64,000 bases of DNA from Streptomyces sp. T39. Its GTDB lineage: Bacteria > Actinomycetota > Actinomycetes > Streptomycetales > Streptomycetaceae. Below, piece after piece: positions 48,623 through 56,961 of the stretch (positions within the stretch are counted from its first letter, which is position 1; every line of letters starts with the position of its first letter). The stretch lies in NCBI RefSeq assembly GCF_008042045.1, contig NZ_RDBP01000050.1:75698-139697 (forward strand), read 5' to 3'. The notes beneath the pieces are model-generated. The model did no database searches, had not been told where the DNA came from, and was given only the letters and a program-made list of their open reading frames with translations. The position numbers were made by a program, and so were the translations under genes.

Positions 48623-49231
48623 CTACGCGCCGGGCCCCTGGGCGCCGTCGGGTTCGTCGTGGCCGGCGGCCGGGTCACGCCGGTGGCCGCGCCGGGCGTC
48701 GCGGTCGAAGATGCCCATGATCTCGCACGGGCCGCCCTCGGCTCCGATCGCGTGCGGCATCATCGTCGGGAACTCGGCGGCCTGATTGGTCTCGATGCGG
48801 AACCGGCGGTGGCCGAGCATGAGGATGGCGGTGCCGGAGAGCACGACGAGCCATTCGCGGCCGGGGTGGGCGCGCATCCGGGCGGGATTGTCGGGCGGCG
48901 GTTCGGTCATGCGCTGACGCGTGACACTCATACCGGGGTCGCCCTTCACGGGCCAGCGCATCAGGCCGTGGGCGCCGTCGATCACCGGGCTGACGACGAC
49001 GTCGTCGGCAGCGTTCTCCACGAGCTGGTCCAAGGTGGTGTCCAGAGCGCGGGCGAGGGTGACGAGCTGATCCAGCGCGAGGCGCCGCCGCCCGTTCTCG
49101 ATCCGGCTCAGCGAGGACTGGCTGAGGTGGGCGCGGGTGGCCAGTTCCTCCAGCGACCAGCCCTGCGCGACGCGCAGCGCGCGGATCCGTTTGCGTACGA
49201 GGCTGTCCAGCGCTCCATCGTCTTGCGTCAT
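48623..49231 (-). CDS. XRE-family regulator with C-terminal cupin domain
   Basis: A 202-residue regulator. HTH at about 10-65: IRALRVAQGWSLEELATRAH, LSQSSLSRIENGRRRLAL. A cupin domain follows from about 110: HPGREWLVVLSGTAILMLGH, then AEFPTMMPHAIGAEGGP with His residues that could bind a ligand or metal. This is the usual form of small-molecule-sensing HTH-cupin repressors. ATG 49231 is chosen over ATG 49237. It is co-directional with the methyltransferase gene downstream. It probably represses itself and that gene through TTGCGT-type sites. Confidence 0.9.
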   Translation of the reverse strand: MTQDDGALDSLVRKRIRALRVAQGWSLEELATRAHLSQSSLSRIENGRRRLALDQLVTLARALDTTLDQLVENAADDVVVSPVIDGAHGLMRWPVKGDPGMSVTRQRMTEPPPDNPARMRAHPGREWLVVLSGTAILMLGHRRFRIETNQAAEFPTMMPHAIGAEGGPCEIMGIFDRDARRGHRRDPAAGHDEPDGAQGPGA

Positions 49232-49422
49232 GAGCATCAGCCTATGTCTGCATCGCAAGGCCGGTCGGCGTCCCGGGCGAGGGGCGCCGCCCTCGTCCAC
49301 ACCCTCGGCCGGCCCCGTCGGCCGGAGCACCCCACCCCGGCGGGCTGTGTACGACGGCGCCGTCGGGCCTCGTGCCAAGCCGACCGCCGACAACCGTACG
49401 GAACACCTCTCGCCCGGACGCT

Positions 49423-50031
49423 TCAGCGCCCGCGCCGGTGGAGCACCCCGACGAGGGCGGCGAGATCGGCGGCGCCGGCGGGGTCGTCGGCGTAGCGGGT
49501 GGTCTGGAGAGGACCGACCTCACGCAGCACGACGCCCTCCCGCGCGAGGACATGGACCAGGGTCAACAGCGCGGCGCGGGCGTTGCCGTCGGCGAAGGGG
49601 TGGAAGAAGGCCACATCGAGGTAGGCACGGGCAGCGCGGGCGGCCAGGGGGATGTGGGGGTCGGTCGTCTCGCGCAGGCAGGAATCGAAGTCGGCCCGCG
49701 TGTGAGGGGTCAGGCCGTAGCGTTCACGCCCGCCCTTGGCGTAGGCGTCGCTCACGCGGAACGGCGCCTCCGTCGCCGCGAGGACTTCGCGCTGCCAACC
49801 GGCCAGCACGGCGAAGTCCAGCGGGGTGCGGCGTGCGGCGTCCTCCCGGGCCAGGGCGTGCGCGGCGAGCAGACGCTCGGCGCGCATCGGATCGCGCCGC
49901 CGCACCGGCCCCTCGCACCACGCCCGGAACCCGTCGCGGCCGGGCGGGATCCGCCGCAGTACCGGCGCGTCGTGCCAGTCGGCCCGACGGCGCACGCGCA
50001 GCCAGACCGAGAGGCTGTCAGCAGCGGTCAT
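49423..50031 (-). CDS. Fic/Doc-family protein with variant active site
   Basis: A 202-residue protein with the Fic helix at the end: HPFADGNARAALLTLVHVLA. The canonical motif is HPFx(D/E)GNGRxxR; here the His144, Phe, Asp and Asn150 are kept, but GNGR is GNAR and the last Arg is Leu. The A-R-A-A-L order recalls Doc (DANKRTAL), a kinase-like variant. So it may transfer phosphate or AMP differently, or be inert. ATG 50031 follows GGAGG by six bases. It starts inside the end of the upstream gene (14-bp overlap), so the pair should be co-translated; the partner could be an inhibitor or antitoxin. Target unknown. Confidence 0.82.
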   Translation of the reverse strand: MTAADSLSVWLRVRRRADWHDAPVLRRIPPGRDGFRAWCEGPVRRRDPMRAERLLAAHALAREDAARRTPLDFAVLAGWQREVLAATEAPFRVSDAYAKGGRERYGLTPHTRADFDSCLRETTDPHIPLAARAARAYLDVAFFHPFADGNARAALLTLVHVLAREGVVLREVGPLQTTRYADDPAGAADLAALVGVLHRRGR

Positions 50032-50740
50032 GGAGATCCTCCAGAGCCGCCCTGTCGCGGTGATCGCGGTAGGGGGCGTGGCCGGTGAGGCCGACGGCGA
50101 GGTCTTCACCGACGGATTCGATCAGCGACGGCTCCGGGGCGACCCAGCTCTCGAACCGGCCACCGATCGCGCTCTCCACCGCTCGTGCGGCGTCGGCCCG
50201 GCCCATGCCGGTACTGGTGAGGAACCAGCTCAGGACGATCGAGGCCTGGCCGTGCCAGCCGCCCTCCGCGCCGGAGTCCAGCGCGTGGGTCACGAGGCGG
50301 ACACAGGCCCGCTCCAGGTGCCAGCTGCGGTCCTCGGGCGAGGCGGCCGGCGGCGGCGCCAGTTCGCCGAAGCGCCGGGCCGTTCGCTCCAGCCACTGCC
50401 GCCACTCCAGCAGTGCCGATACGACGCGTCCCGCCGTCTCGTCGGGGGTGGTCACCGAACTCGGCCCGCCGCCCCAGTGACCGATGGGCCCGCCGTCGCG
50501 GTAGCACCAGTTCCATCCCCAGGCCCAGGTGCCGTACCGCTCCCGGATGATCCCGTCCACCTGACGTTCGCACCAGTGCTCGCCCTGCCACCAGCCGGCC
50601 ATGCCGGAGAGCACGGGTGGCACCCACTCGCGGACCAGCGAGCGGAAGTGGGCCTCCTCGACGTCGTCCCAGACGAACGCGTGGCGGGCCGGGTCGAGTT
50701 CATCCCAGTTCCGGATGCCCTCGTAGGTGAGGGGCGGCAC
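50018..50740 (-). CDS. Hypothetical Trp-rich protein upstream of Fic gene
   Basis: A 240-residue soluble protein I do not recognise. It is rich in Trp (WDDVEEAHFRSLVREWVPPV, GMAGWWQGEHWCERQ, WAWGWNWCYRDGGP) and has about 15 tryptophans in all. A helical C-terminal half follows. GTG 50740 is the first start after an in-frame stop. Its stop lies 14 bp inside the Fic gene, so it is likely to work with it. Fic proteins are often kept quiet by an inhibitory helix, motif (S/T)xxxE(G/N); I see no clear copy here, so an antitoxin role is only suggested by position. Confidence 0.7.
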   Translation of the reverse strand: MPPLTYEGIRNWDELDPARHAFVWDDVEEAHFRSLVREWVPPVLSGMAGWWQGEHWCERQVDGIIRERYGTWAWGWNWCYRDGGPIGHWGGGPSSVTTPDETAGRVVSALLEWRQWLERTARRFGELAPPPAASPEDRSWHLERACVRLVTHALDSGAEGGWHGQASIVLSWFLTSTGMGRADAARAVESAIGGRFESWVAPEPSLIESVGEDLAVGLTGHAPYRDHRDRAALEDLHDRC

Positions 50741-50890
50741 ACGGTTCTCGGGGAAGGACGACGTGTCACGGTTGTACGTCAGCGCAGGTCACTCTTCCTG
50801 TCCGATGTGATCGACCCACCAGTGTCGGCTCCCGTCCCCTGGGACCGCGAGCGGTTTTCCCGGCCCGCAGCGTTGCCGGGTGCACCGGAT

Positions 50891-51760
50891 TCAGGCGCCC
50901 CCGCGCCCGCTGCGCACGACGGACCGGCCCGAACCGCGGGCGGTCAGCGCCCTCGACGGCGCGGGACGGGGCTCCGTCGTGGGCAGGCACCGGCCGGAGG
51001 CCGCCGGCCGGGGCTGTGCGACGAGTGCGGCCGGCTCGTCGAGGTGGGCGGCCGCCGTCCGCCATGCGCTGGTGACGGCGGTACGGGCCAGCGTCGTGGC
51101 GACGGCGCTGCCGCCGGTCAGCACGACCGGGGCAGCCACGTGGACGTGGAACTCGGGACGGCGCAGCGGAGACGTGACGAGTCCCGCGATCTGCTTGACG
51201 GTGCCGCCCGACGTGACGCGGCGGGCCCCGGCCTGGCCGACGGGCACGACGGGAGCGCCGGTGCGCTCGGCGAGGCGGGCCAGGCCGGTGCGGAAGTCGC
51301 CGGGAGGTGCCTCCGCGGCGTCCCTGCGGCGGGGCAGGCCGCCCTCGGCGTAGATGAGCAGGTGCCGGCCCTGCTCGAGGGCGCGAGCGGCCACGTCGAG
51401 CGCGGCCGAGGCGTGCCGGTCGCCCCGGTGGACGGGGATGTGTCCTTCGCGGGTGAGGCGGCGGCCGAGCACGGGCACCCGCCACAGGCCGGCGGTGGCC
51501 ATGACGACCGGTTCGACGCCCAGGCGGTGCAGTGCGGCGATCACGATGGCGGGGTCGGCGAGCGAGGTGTGATTGGCGGCGAGGATGCTGCCCGGTGCGA
51601 GGTCGCAGTCGGGATGAGTGGTCACGGTGAGGCGGCCGAAGGCGGGGACCAGGACGTCGGCGAGGCGGCTGAGCACGGGCGTTCTCCAGAGGTCGACGGT
51701 GCTGACCTCATCCTTGGCGACGGAGGCCCCCCGGACCTGAGGCCGCGTACTCATCCGCAT
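50891..51760 (-). CDS. Lysophospholipid acyltransferase family protein (PlsC-like)
   Basis: A 289-residue 1-acyl-glycerol-3-phosphate acyltransferase-type protein. Block I is ANHTSLADP (NHxxxxD, catalytic His), block II region REGHIPVHRGDR, block III AEGGLPRRRD where the usual EGTR is EGGL, and block IV APVVPVGQAGARR. These set the acyl-CoA:lysophosphatidate fold. No clear transmembrane helix; the C-terminal 60 residues are Arg/Pro-rich. The altered block III suggests a non-standard acceptor, maybe in secondary lipid metabolism. Start ATG 51760 has no strong ribosome site. It is divergent from a quinone reductase gene. Confidence 0.83.
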   Translation of the reverse strand: MRMSTRPQVRGASVAKDEVSTVDLWRTPVLSRLADVLVPAFGRLTVTTHPDCDLAPGSILAANHTSLADPAIVIAALHRLGVEPVVMATAGLWRVPVLGRRLTREGHIPVHRGDRHASAALDVAARALEQGRHLLIYAEGGLPRRRDAAEAPPGDFRTGLARLAERTGAPVVPVGQAGARRVTSGGTVKQIAGLVTSPLRRPEFHVHVAAPVVLTGGSAVATTLARTAVTSAWRTAAAHLDEPAALVAQPRPAASGRCLPTTEPRPAPSRALTARGSGRSVVRSGRGGA

Positions 51761-51909
51761 GGTTCGCCGTACGGGGGTTGCGTCCGGCGGTACGTCGGCG
51801 CGCGGCCCGGAAGGTGCCGGTGGCCCCGGCTCGTCGCATCGTTCCGGGCCGGGGCGTGGGGGCCGCCGGCCGGGGCGTGGGGCACCCTCCACGGGGTAGG
51901 GCGCCCGGA

Positions 51910-52665
51910 ATGGAGATTCTCTGGCTTTCCGCCCACCCCGAACCCGCTTCCCTCACCGCGCACCTCTCACGAGAGGGTGTCCGTGCGGCCCGCGCGTTGG
52001 GACACACGGTCACCGAATCCGATCTCTACGCCATGGGCTGGGATCCCGTCGTCACCGCCGCCGACTACCCGGACCACACCGGCCGCCTCCTCGTCGCCGA
52101 CGCCTCGCACGAGGCGCTCGTCTCGGGCCGCATCGCCCCGGAGGTCCGCGCCGAGCAGGAGAAGCTGCTCCGTGCCGACGCGCTGGTGGTCCAGTTCCCG
52201 CTCTGGTGGTACGGCCCGCCGGCGATCCTCAAGGGCTGGTTCGACCGCGTCCTCGTCAAGGGCCTCGGTTACGGCACGGGGGAACGCTACGGAGCCGGCG
52301 CGCTCGCCGGGAAGCGGGCGCTGACCGTGGTCACCGCCGGGGCGCGGGGCACGTCGATGGCGCCCCGGGGCATCCACGGCTCGCTGTCGCAGATCCTCTG
52401 GCCGCTGCTGCACGGCACCTACTTCTACACGGGCATGGCGGCTCTGGAGCCCCTGCTCGTCCCCTCCGCCGACCGCGCCGACGAGGGTCACGCGGCCGAG
52501 GCGGCGGACCGGCTGGCGGCCCGCCTCGCCACCCTCTTCACCGAGGACCCGCTGCCCTACCGCAGCGAGAGCGGCGGCGACTACGACGAGGACCTGGTCC
52601 TGCGTCCGCACATCGCCCCGGGCGAGACGGGTCTGGAGGCGCACGAAGCAGCCCGCCGGGGGTGA
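51910..52665 (+). CDS. NAD(P)H-quinone oxidoreductase, flavodoxin-fold (NQO1/MdaB-like)
   Basis: A 251-residue flavodoxin-fold enzyme. The start ILWLSAHPEPASLTAHLSR binds flavin phosphate, DALVVQFPLWWYGPPAILKG is the family signature, FDRVLVKGLGYG follows, and TVVTAGARG is the third flavin loop. It should do two-electron reduction of quinones with NAD(P)H. A TAGGGC lies seven bases before ATG 51910, so the transcript may be leaderless. The last 40 residues are acidic. Same strand as the peptidase gene, 95 bp away. Confidence 0.88.
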   Translation: MEILWLSAHPEPASLTAHLSREGVRAARALGHTVTESDLYAMGWDPVVTAADYPDHTGRLLVADASHEALVSGRIAPEVRAEQEKLLRADALVVQFPLWWYGPPAILKGWFDRVLVKGLGYGTGERYGAGALAGKRALTVVTAGARGTSMAPRGIHGSLSQILWPLLHGTYFYTGMAALEPLLVPSADRADEGHAAEAADRLAARLATLFTEDPLPYRSESGGDYDEDLVLRPHIAPGETGLEAHEAARRG

Positions 52666-52760
52666 CGCGGGGCAGAAGGCGCCTCCCGCCGCGATGAGTT
52701 CGGGTGCCGGGACCGGTCTGCACCACCGAAGGTCACTCTCGATTCGGCTCCGGAGGAACG

Positions 52761-53423
52761 GTGAAGTTCTTGCTCACGTCGGGCGGCGTCACGAACCCGA
52801 GCATTCACGCGGCGCTGGAGGAACTGCTCGGCAAGCCGGTCGCCGAGTGCCACGCCCTGTGCATTCCGACAGCGCAGTGGGGCCACCCGATGTGCGGTCC
52901 GGCGTCGGTGCGGGGCTTCGTCGCCGCCGAGCCGGCGTGGCGGCACTTCTCCGGCCTGGGATGGGCATCGCTCGGTGTACTCGAACTCACCGCACTGCCC
53001 TCCATGGGCACCGAGCGGTGGGTGCCCTGGGTCCAGGAGGCCGACGTGCTCCTCGTCGACGGCGGCGACGCCACCTACCTGTGCCACTGGATGCGGGAGT
53101 CAGGGCTGGCCGATCTCCTGCCGTCGCTGCCGGACACGGTCTGGGTGGGGGTGAGCGCCGGCAGCATGGTGGTGACCCCGAGGATCGGCCCGTACTTCGT
53201 CGAGTGGCCGTCGGCACAGGACGACCGCACCCTCGGGATCGTCGGCTTCTCCCTCTTCCCTCACCTGAACGCGTGGCCGGGGAACATGCCGGCCGATGCG
53301 GAGCGGTGGGCGGCCGGTCTCGGTGTCCCGGCCTACGCCATCGACGAGCAGACGGCCGTCAAGGTCGTCGACGGCACGGTCGAGGTGGTCTCCGAAGGAC
53401 AGTGGACCGGTTTCGGCTGGTAG
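52761..53423 (+). CDS. Peptidase S51 (peptidase E/cyanophycinase-like)
   Basis: A 220-residue class I glutamine-amidotransferase-like protein of the S51 family. The nucleophile Ser lies in VWVGVSAGSMV (GxSAG), the His in LNAWPGN-preceding FSLFPHLN, and DGGDATYLCHWM is the family's DGGN-type loop. S51 enzymes hydrolyse Asp-X dipeptides or related substrates. GTG 52761 has an ideal GGAGG seven bases upstream. It lies in the cytoplasm. A hairpin at 53437-53456 ends it. Confidence 0.85.
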   Translation: MKFLLTSGGVTNPSIHAALEELLGKPVAECHALCIPTAQWGHPMCGPASVRGFVAAEPAWRHFSGLGWASLGVLELTALPSMGTERWVPWVQEADVLLVDGGDATYLCHWMRESGLADLLPSLPDTVWVGVSAGSMVVTPRIGPYFVEWPSAQDDRTLGIVGFSLFPHLNAWPGNMPADAERWAAGLGVPAYAIDEQTAVKVVDGTVEVVSEGQWTGFGW

Positions 53424-53436
53424 CCGCCTGGCGTTG

Positions 53437-53456
53437 CCCCGGTCCGGGCACCGGGG
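53437..53456 (+). terminator. Hairpin terminator after the S51 peptidase gene
   Basis: CCCCGGT (53437-53443) and ACCGGGG (53450-53456) form a perfect 7-bp stem with a 6-nt loop, 14 bp after the stop codon. Confidence 0.5.
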
Positions 53457-53590
53457 TGTGCGTGGCGGTGCGTCGCGCGTCTTCTCGTCGTCCGGACCGG
53501 CGGGATCGGGCTCGCCGTTCGGCCGTCGGTCCGTCGCGGGGAGACCGACGTGTCCGTGCCCCGCGCTGGGAAGGCCCTACGCTGGCCGTC

Positions 53591-54643
53591 ATGGCGATCC
53601 GGCTGCCGATCAGCGACGAACTGCGTTCCGCGCTGGGCTCCCCCACCCGGGCCACGCTCCTGGACAGCAGCCCGCGCTCCCGGGTGTGGCGGGTCGAACT
53701 GCGCGGCGGCGACCGGGTGATCGTCAAACAGATCGCCGACGGTGGGGGGACCGGACCGGACGGGGACGCGCGCTATGCGCGGGAGGTCGCCGCGCTGCGG
53801 CTCGCCGCGCGGGCGACCCGGCCGAGCGTGGCACCCGCACTCCTCGGCACGGACGCGCCCTCGCGCGTGATGGTCCTGGAGCACCTGGACGACCTCGGCG
53901 CGGCCGACGACTGGATGCCCGGCTACGCCGAGTCCCTCGCCCGACTGCACGCGCTCACCGGGCCGGGCGACAAGGGAACGCTCCCCGCCTGGTCCGGGCC
54001 GGCGGACGCCGACGCCGAGTCCTTCCTCGCACTCGCCGGGGCCCTCGACGTCCCCGTCCCACCCGGGGCGCCGGACGAACTCGCCGCCCTGATCGACCGG
54101 CTCGACCCGACGCCCCACCATGCGCTGCTGCACGGGGACCCCTGCCCCGGCAACGACCTGCGCACCGCCGCGGGCGTCCGGTTCGTGGACTTCGAGCAGG
54201 CGTCGCTGGGCAACGGCCTGGTCGAACTCGCCTACCTGCGCATCGGTTTCCCGACCTGCTGGTGCGCGATGGCGGCCACGGCCGCGCCGCTCGCGGAGGC
54301 CGAGGCCGTCTACCGGGCCACCTGGCGCGGCCTCACCGGCAGGGACGTTCCCGGCGATCTCGCCGACGCCTGCGCCGGCTGGCTGATCCGGGGCGACGCA
54401 CTCGTCGAGCGCGCCCACCGCGGGTCCGTCGACCACCTCGCCCGGGTACCCGCCGAGGACTTCGCATGGGGCTGCTTCTCCGCCCGGGAACGCCTCGTCC
54501 ACCGACTGGGCGTGGTCGCCGACCTGACCCGCGACCACGACCGTCTGCACGAACTCGGGCAGCTCAGCGCGGCTCTGGCCGTACGTCTGCTGGAACGATG
54601 GCCCGCACTGCGCGCACTGCCCAGTACACGGCCCCGGTACTGA
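53591..54643 (+). CDS. Aminoglycoside phosphotransferase (APH) family kinase
   Basis: A 350-residue kinase-fold protein. ATP Lys is in RVIVKQIADGG; MVLEHLDDL is the hinge; ALLHGDPCPGND is the Brenner motif with the catalytic Asp (HGDxxxxN); FVDFEQASLGNGLVELAYL is the DFG-like metal-binding part. It phosphorylates a hydroxyl of a small molecule; the family includes drug kinases, fructosamine and choline kinases, so resistance should not be assumed. ATG 53591 is preceded at seven bases by TACGCT, a -10 match for a leaderless transcript. Confidence 0.87.
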   Translation: MAIRLPISDELRSALGSPTRATLLDSSPRSRVWRVELRGGDRVIVKQIADGGGTGPDGDARYAREVAALRLAARATRPSVAPALLGTDAPSRVMVLEHLDDLGAADDWMPGYAESLARLHALTGPGDKGTLPAWSGPADADAESFLALAGALDVPVPPGAPDELAALIDRLDPTPHHALLHGDPCPGNDLRTAAGVRFVDFEQASLGNGLVELAYLRIGFPTCWCAMAATAAPLAEAEAVYRATWRGLTGRDVPGDLADACAGWLIRGDALVERAHRGSVDHLARVPAEDFAWGCFSARERLVHRLGVVADLTRDHDRLHELGQLSAALAVRLLERWPALRALPSTRPRY

Positions 54644-54928
54644 CGGCCTGTGTGGTCACCGCGTCTTCGCCGGGGGGCCGCGGTGCGGCCACAGCCGGCA
54701 CGGGGTGACTGCGTGGCTCGGGCCAGGGGTTCGACGTGCGCCCTCTGCGCGGGGCAGAGGCCGCGGCGCCGCATCGTGAGGATCTCGCGGCGCACCGGAT
54801 CGGCGGTGGCCGTCGCCACCTCGCTCCGTCCGCCCACACGGTATGCGTGATCCGGAGGTTACGCTTTCGCGGCTGCTCGTGCGGTTGCGGTCGCCCGGCG
54901 GCCCGCACCGGTGTGTCGGCCGCAGCTC

Positions 54929-55978
54929 TCACGGGTGCATGACGATCTTTCCCACGTGTGCCCGGCGGGCGAGTTCCTCCTGCGCCCGGCCGGCCTGGGC
55001 CAGGGGGAACGCCGCGGAGACGACCGGCTGGACCTCGCCGCGGCGGGCCAGGTCCATCAGGAGGGCGAAGTGGGCGGGCGTGTGCATCGACGAGCCGATC
55101 AGCTGGGCGTTGCGCAGGTAGAGACGGCGCACGTCGAAGGAGACGTCGTAGCCGCCCAGCGCGCCGGCGACGACCCATCGCCCGCTCTCGCGCAGCAGCG
55201 GCATCGCCTCGGCCACCAGTTCGCCGGCCACGACGTCGAGCACGACGTCGACGCCGTCGGGGGCGAGGGCGCGGACCTGGCCGGCGACGTCCCCGGCACG
55301 GTCGGCGACGTCGTGCGCGCCGGCCTGCCGCACGAGGTCCGCCTTGGTGCCGCTGGTGAGGGCGAGCACCCGCGCTCCACGGGCGCGGGCGATCTGCACC
55401 AGCGCGAGTCCGACACCCCCGGACGCTCCGGTGACGAGGGCGGTCTCCCCCCGGCGCAGCCGGCCCCTCTCGACCATGCCCAGGGCGGTGCCGTAGGCCG
55501 TCGGCAGCGCGGCGAGCTGATCGTCCGTCAACGGGGACGCCGTCATGTCGTGGACGCGCTCCGCCGGGGCGGTCACGTACTGGGCGTAGCCCCCGTCGCG
55601 CTCACTGCCCATCAGCCCCACCGGGTTCGCGTCCGGGCCGTCGGCGTCGTAGACCGCCGGATCGACGACGACGCGGCGCCCGGCGAGCCGCGGGTCCACA
55701 TCGGTGCCGGCCGCCACGACATGGCCGGCCACGTCGGCCCCCTGGATGCGCGGGAAGGCGACCGGCCCCCGCCAGCCCGACAGCGCCTTCCCGTCCCCGG
55801 CCACGCCGTAGGCACCCTCCCGGGTCCACAGGTCCGTGTTGTTCAGCGCCACCGCGGCCACTCGGATCAGCACCTCCCCCGTCGCCGGGACAGGCACCGG
55901 CACCTCCGCCGGCTCGAGTACCTCCGGTCCGCCGTGCGCCGTGATGCGCACGGCCCGCATCGTCTCGGGTACGTCCAC
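54929..55978 (-). CDS. Zinc-binding alcohol dehydrogenase family / quinone oxidoreductase
   Basis: A 349-residue MDR-superfamily enzyme. N-terminal GroES-like domain: VRITAHGGPEVLEPAEVP, ALNNTDLWTREG (Asn, not Cys, at the catalytic zinc site), RIQGADVAGHVVAAG. NADPH domain: ALVTGASGGVGLALVQIARA. It lacks the zinc cysteines, so it is probably a zeta-crystallin-like quinone or enoyl reductase. GTG 55978 follows AGGAGG by eight bases; ATG six codons later has no such site. Neighbours are a GNAT gene (same strand, 244 bp away) and the APH gene. Confidence 0.88.
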   Translation of the reverse strand: MDVPETMRAVRITAHGGPEVLEPAEVPVPVPATGEVLIRVAAVALNNTDLWTREGAYGVAGDGKALSGWRGPVAFPRIQGADVAGHVVAAGTDVDPRLAGRRVVVDPAVYDADGPDANPVGLMGSERDGGYAQYVTAPAERVHDMTASPLTDDQLAALPTAYGTALGMVERGRLRRGETALVTGASGGVGLALVQIARARGARVLALTSGTKADLVRQAGAHDVADRAGDVAGQVRALAPDGVDVVLDVVAGELVAEAMPLLRESGRWVVAGALGGYDVSFDVRRLYLRNAQLIGSSMHTPAHFALLMDLARRGEVQPVVSAAFPLAQAGRAQEELARRAHVGKIVMHP

Positions 55979-56222
55979 CGCTGGGCCTCCTCGCAATCGG
56001 GGTGCTCTTCAACTGTTCCACACCGGCCCCGACGCCCCGGGCACGGCACGCGCCCGCACGGCACGGCGCGCGGCTGCGAGGCGGCCGGTGCCGACGGCAT
56101 CGCCTCCCTGACGAACCGCACCCCCGAAAGGTGACGACACTCCTTCCGCCGGCCTCCACGCACCGCCGCGCCCACCGGCGTCACCTGGCGCGGAGACGAC
56201 GGTCGGTCACCCGGCTCGTGAC

Positions 56223-56765
56223 TCATCTGCCGAACGGGGACATCGTCCCGCCGCGGGCGGCCGGCGGATCCGCGGAGAGGTCGAGGGTGAACGCCACCCG
56301 GTCGAGTCCTGGGCCGTCGTAGTCCCTCTGCACGGCCGAGGCCGTGAACCCGAGCCGAGTGTGGAATGCCCGCGACGCGGCGTTCTCCGGGCTGGTGATG
56401 CAGTGCACGTGACGGCGCCCGTGGGACTGGGCCAGCGCGAAGAAGGCCCGGTAGAGGGTGCTCCCGATGCCCTGACCGTGCAGTGCCGGGTCGACGCCGA
56501 CGAAGTGCACATAGGCGGTGTCGGGCTGGGCCGGTGACAGGAAGCCGACCAGGAAGGCGGCCACCTCCCCGCTGTCGTGTTCGACCAGGAAACTGGTGGT
56601 GGTGAAATGCTGGAAGTACAGCCGGGGCAGAAGCAGCGCCCGTTCCGTCGACCCCGCCCGCCCTTTCAGGCCGCCCCACCACGTGTCCAGCACGGCGAGC
56701 ACCCGGAGATGGTCCTCGTCCGCGAGGTGCCGAGCCGTCAGGCCGCCGGGGAGATCGTCGATCAT
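56223..56765 (-). CDS. GNAT-family N-acetyltransferase
   Basis: A 180-residue acetyltransferase. The acetyl-CoA motif is VHFVGVDPALHGQGIGSTLY (V-x-P-x-x-x-x-x-G-x-G), with SPENAASRAFHTRLGF near the end; GEVAAFLVGFLSP is the preceding strand. Target amine unknown. ATG 56765 has GAAGAG nearby. A likely single gene; the adjacent long repeat protein lies beyond a tandem repeat. Confidence 0.88.
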   Translation of the reverse strand: MIDDLPGGLTARHLADEDHLRVLAVLDTWWGGLKGRAGSTERALLLPRLYFQHFTTTSFLVEHDSGEVAAFLVGFLSPAQPDTAYVHFVGVDPALHGQGIGSTLYRAFFALAQSHGRRHVHCITSPENAASRAFHTRLGFTASAVQRDYDGPGLDRVAFTLDLSADPPAARGGTMSPFGR

Positions 56766-56910
56766 CTCTTCAGTCTGCCATCAGCCCCTGCACGGCGCGG
56801 ACTTGGCCGACGGTGGCGGCCGCCGCCGGAGGGTCGGGGTGGTCGACCCGCCTGCCGGGCCACGGCAGCGTCCCCGGACACCACCGGTACCGGGCGCCGA
56901 ACCGGGCACC

Positions 56911-56956
56911 AGGCGGCAGGCGGCAGGCGGCAGGCGGCAGGCGGCAGGCGGCAGGC
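56911..56956. repeat. Heptanucleotide tandem repeat
   Basis: Six perfect copies of AGGCGGC plus a partial AGGC, just after the 3' end of the minus-strand 409-residue gene (stop at 56962) and before the GNAT gene. Such repeats change length by slippage. It is not inside a called gene; it could affect an mRNA 3' end. Confidence 0.85.
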
Positions 56957-56961
56957 CATTG

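Noticed and set aside
53591-54643. APH-family gene as an aminoglycoside resistance determinant.
   Set aside because: The kinase motifs are general to the superfamily; nothing specific to drug kinases is visible.
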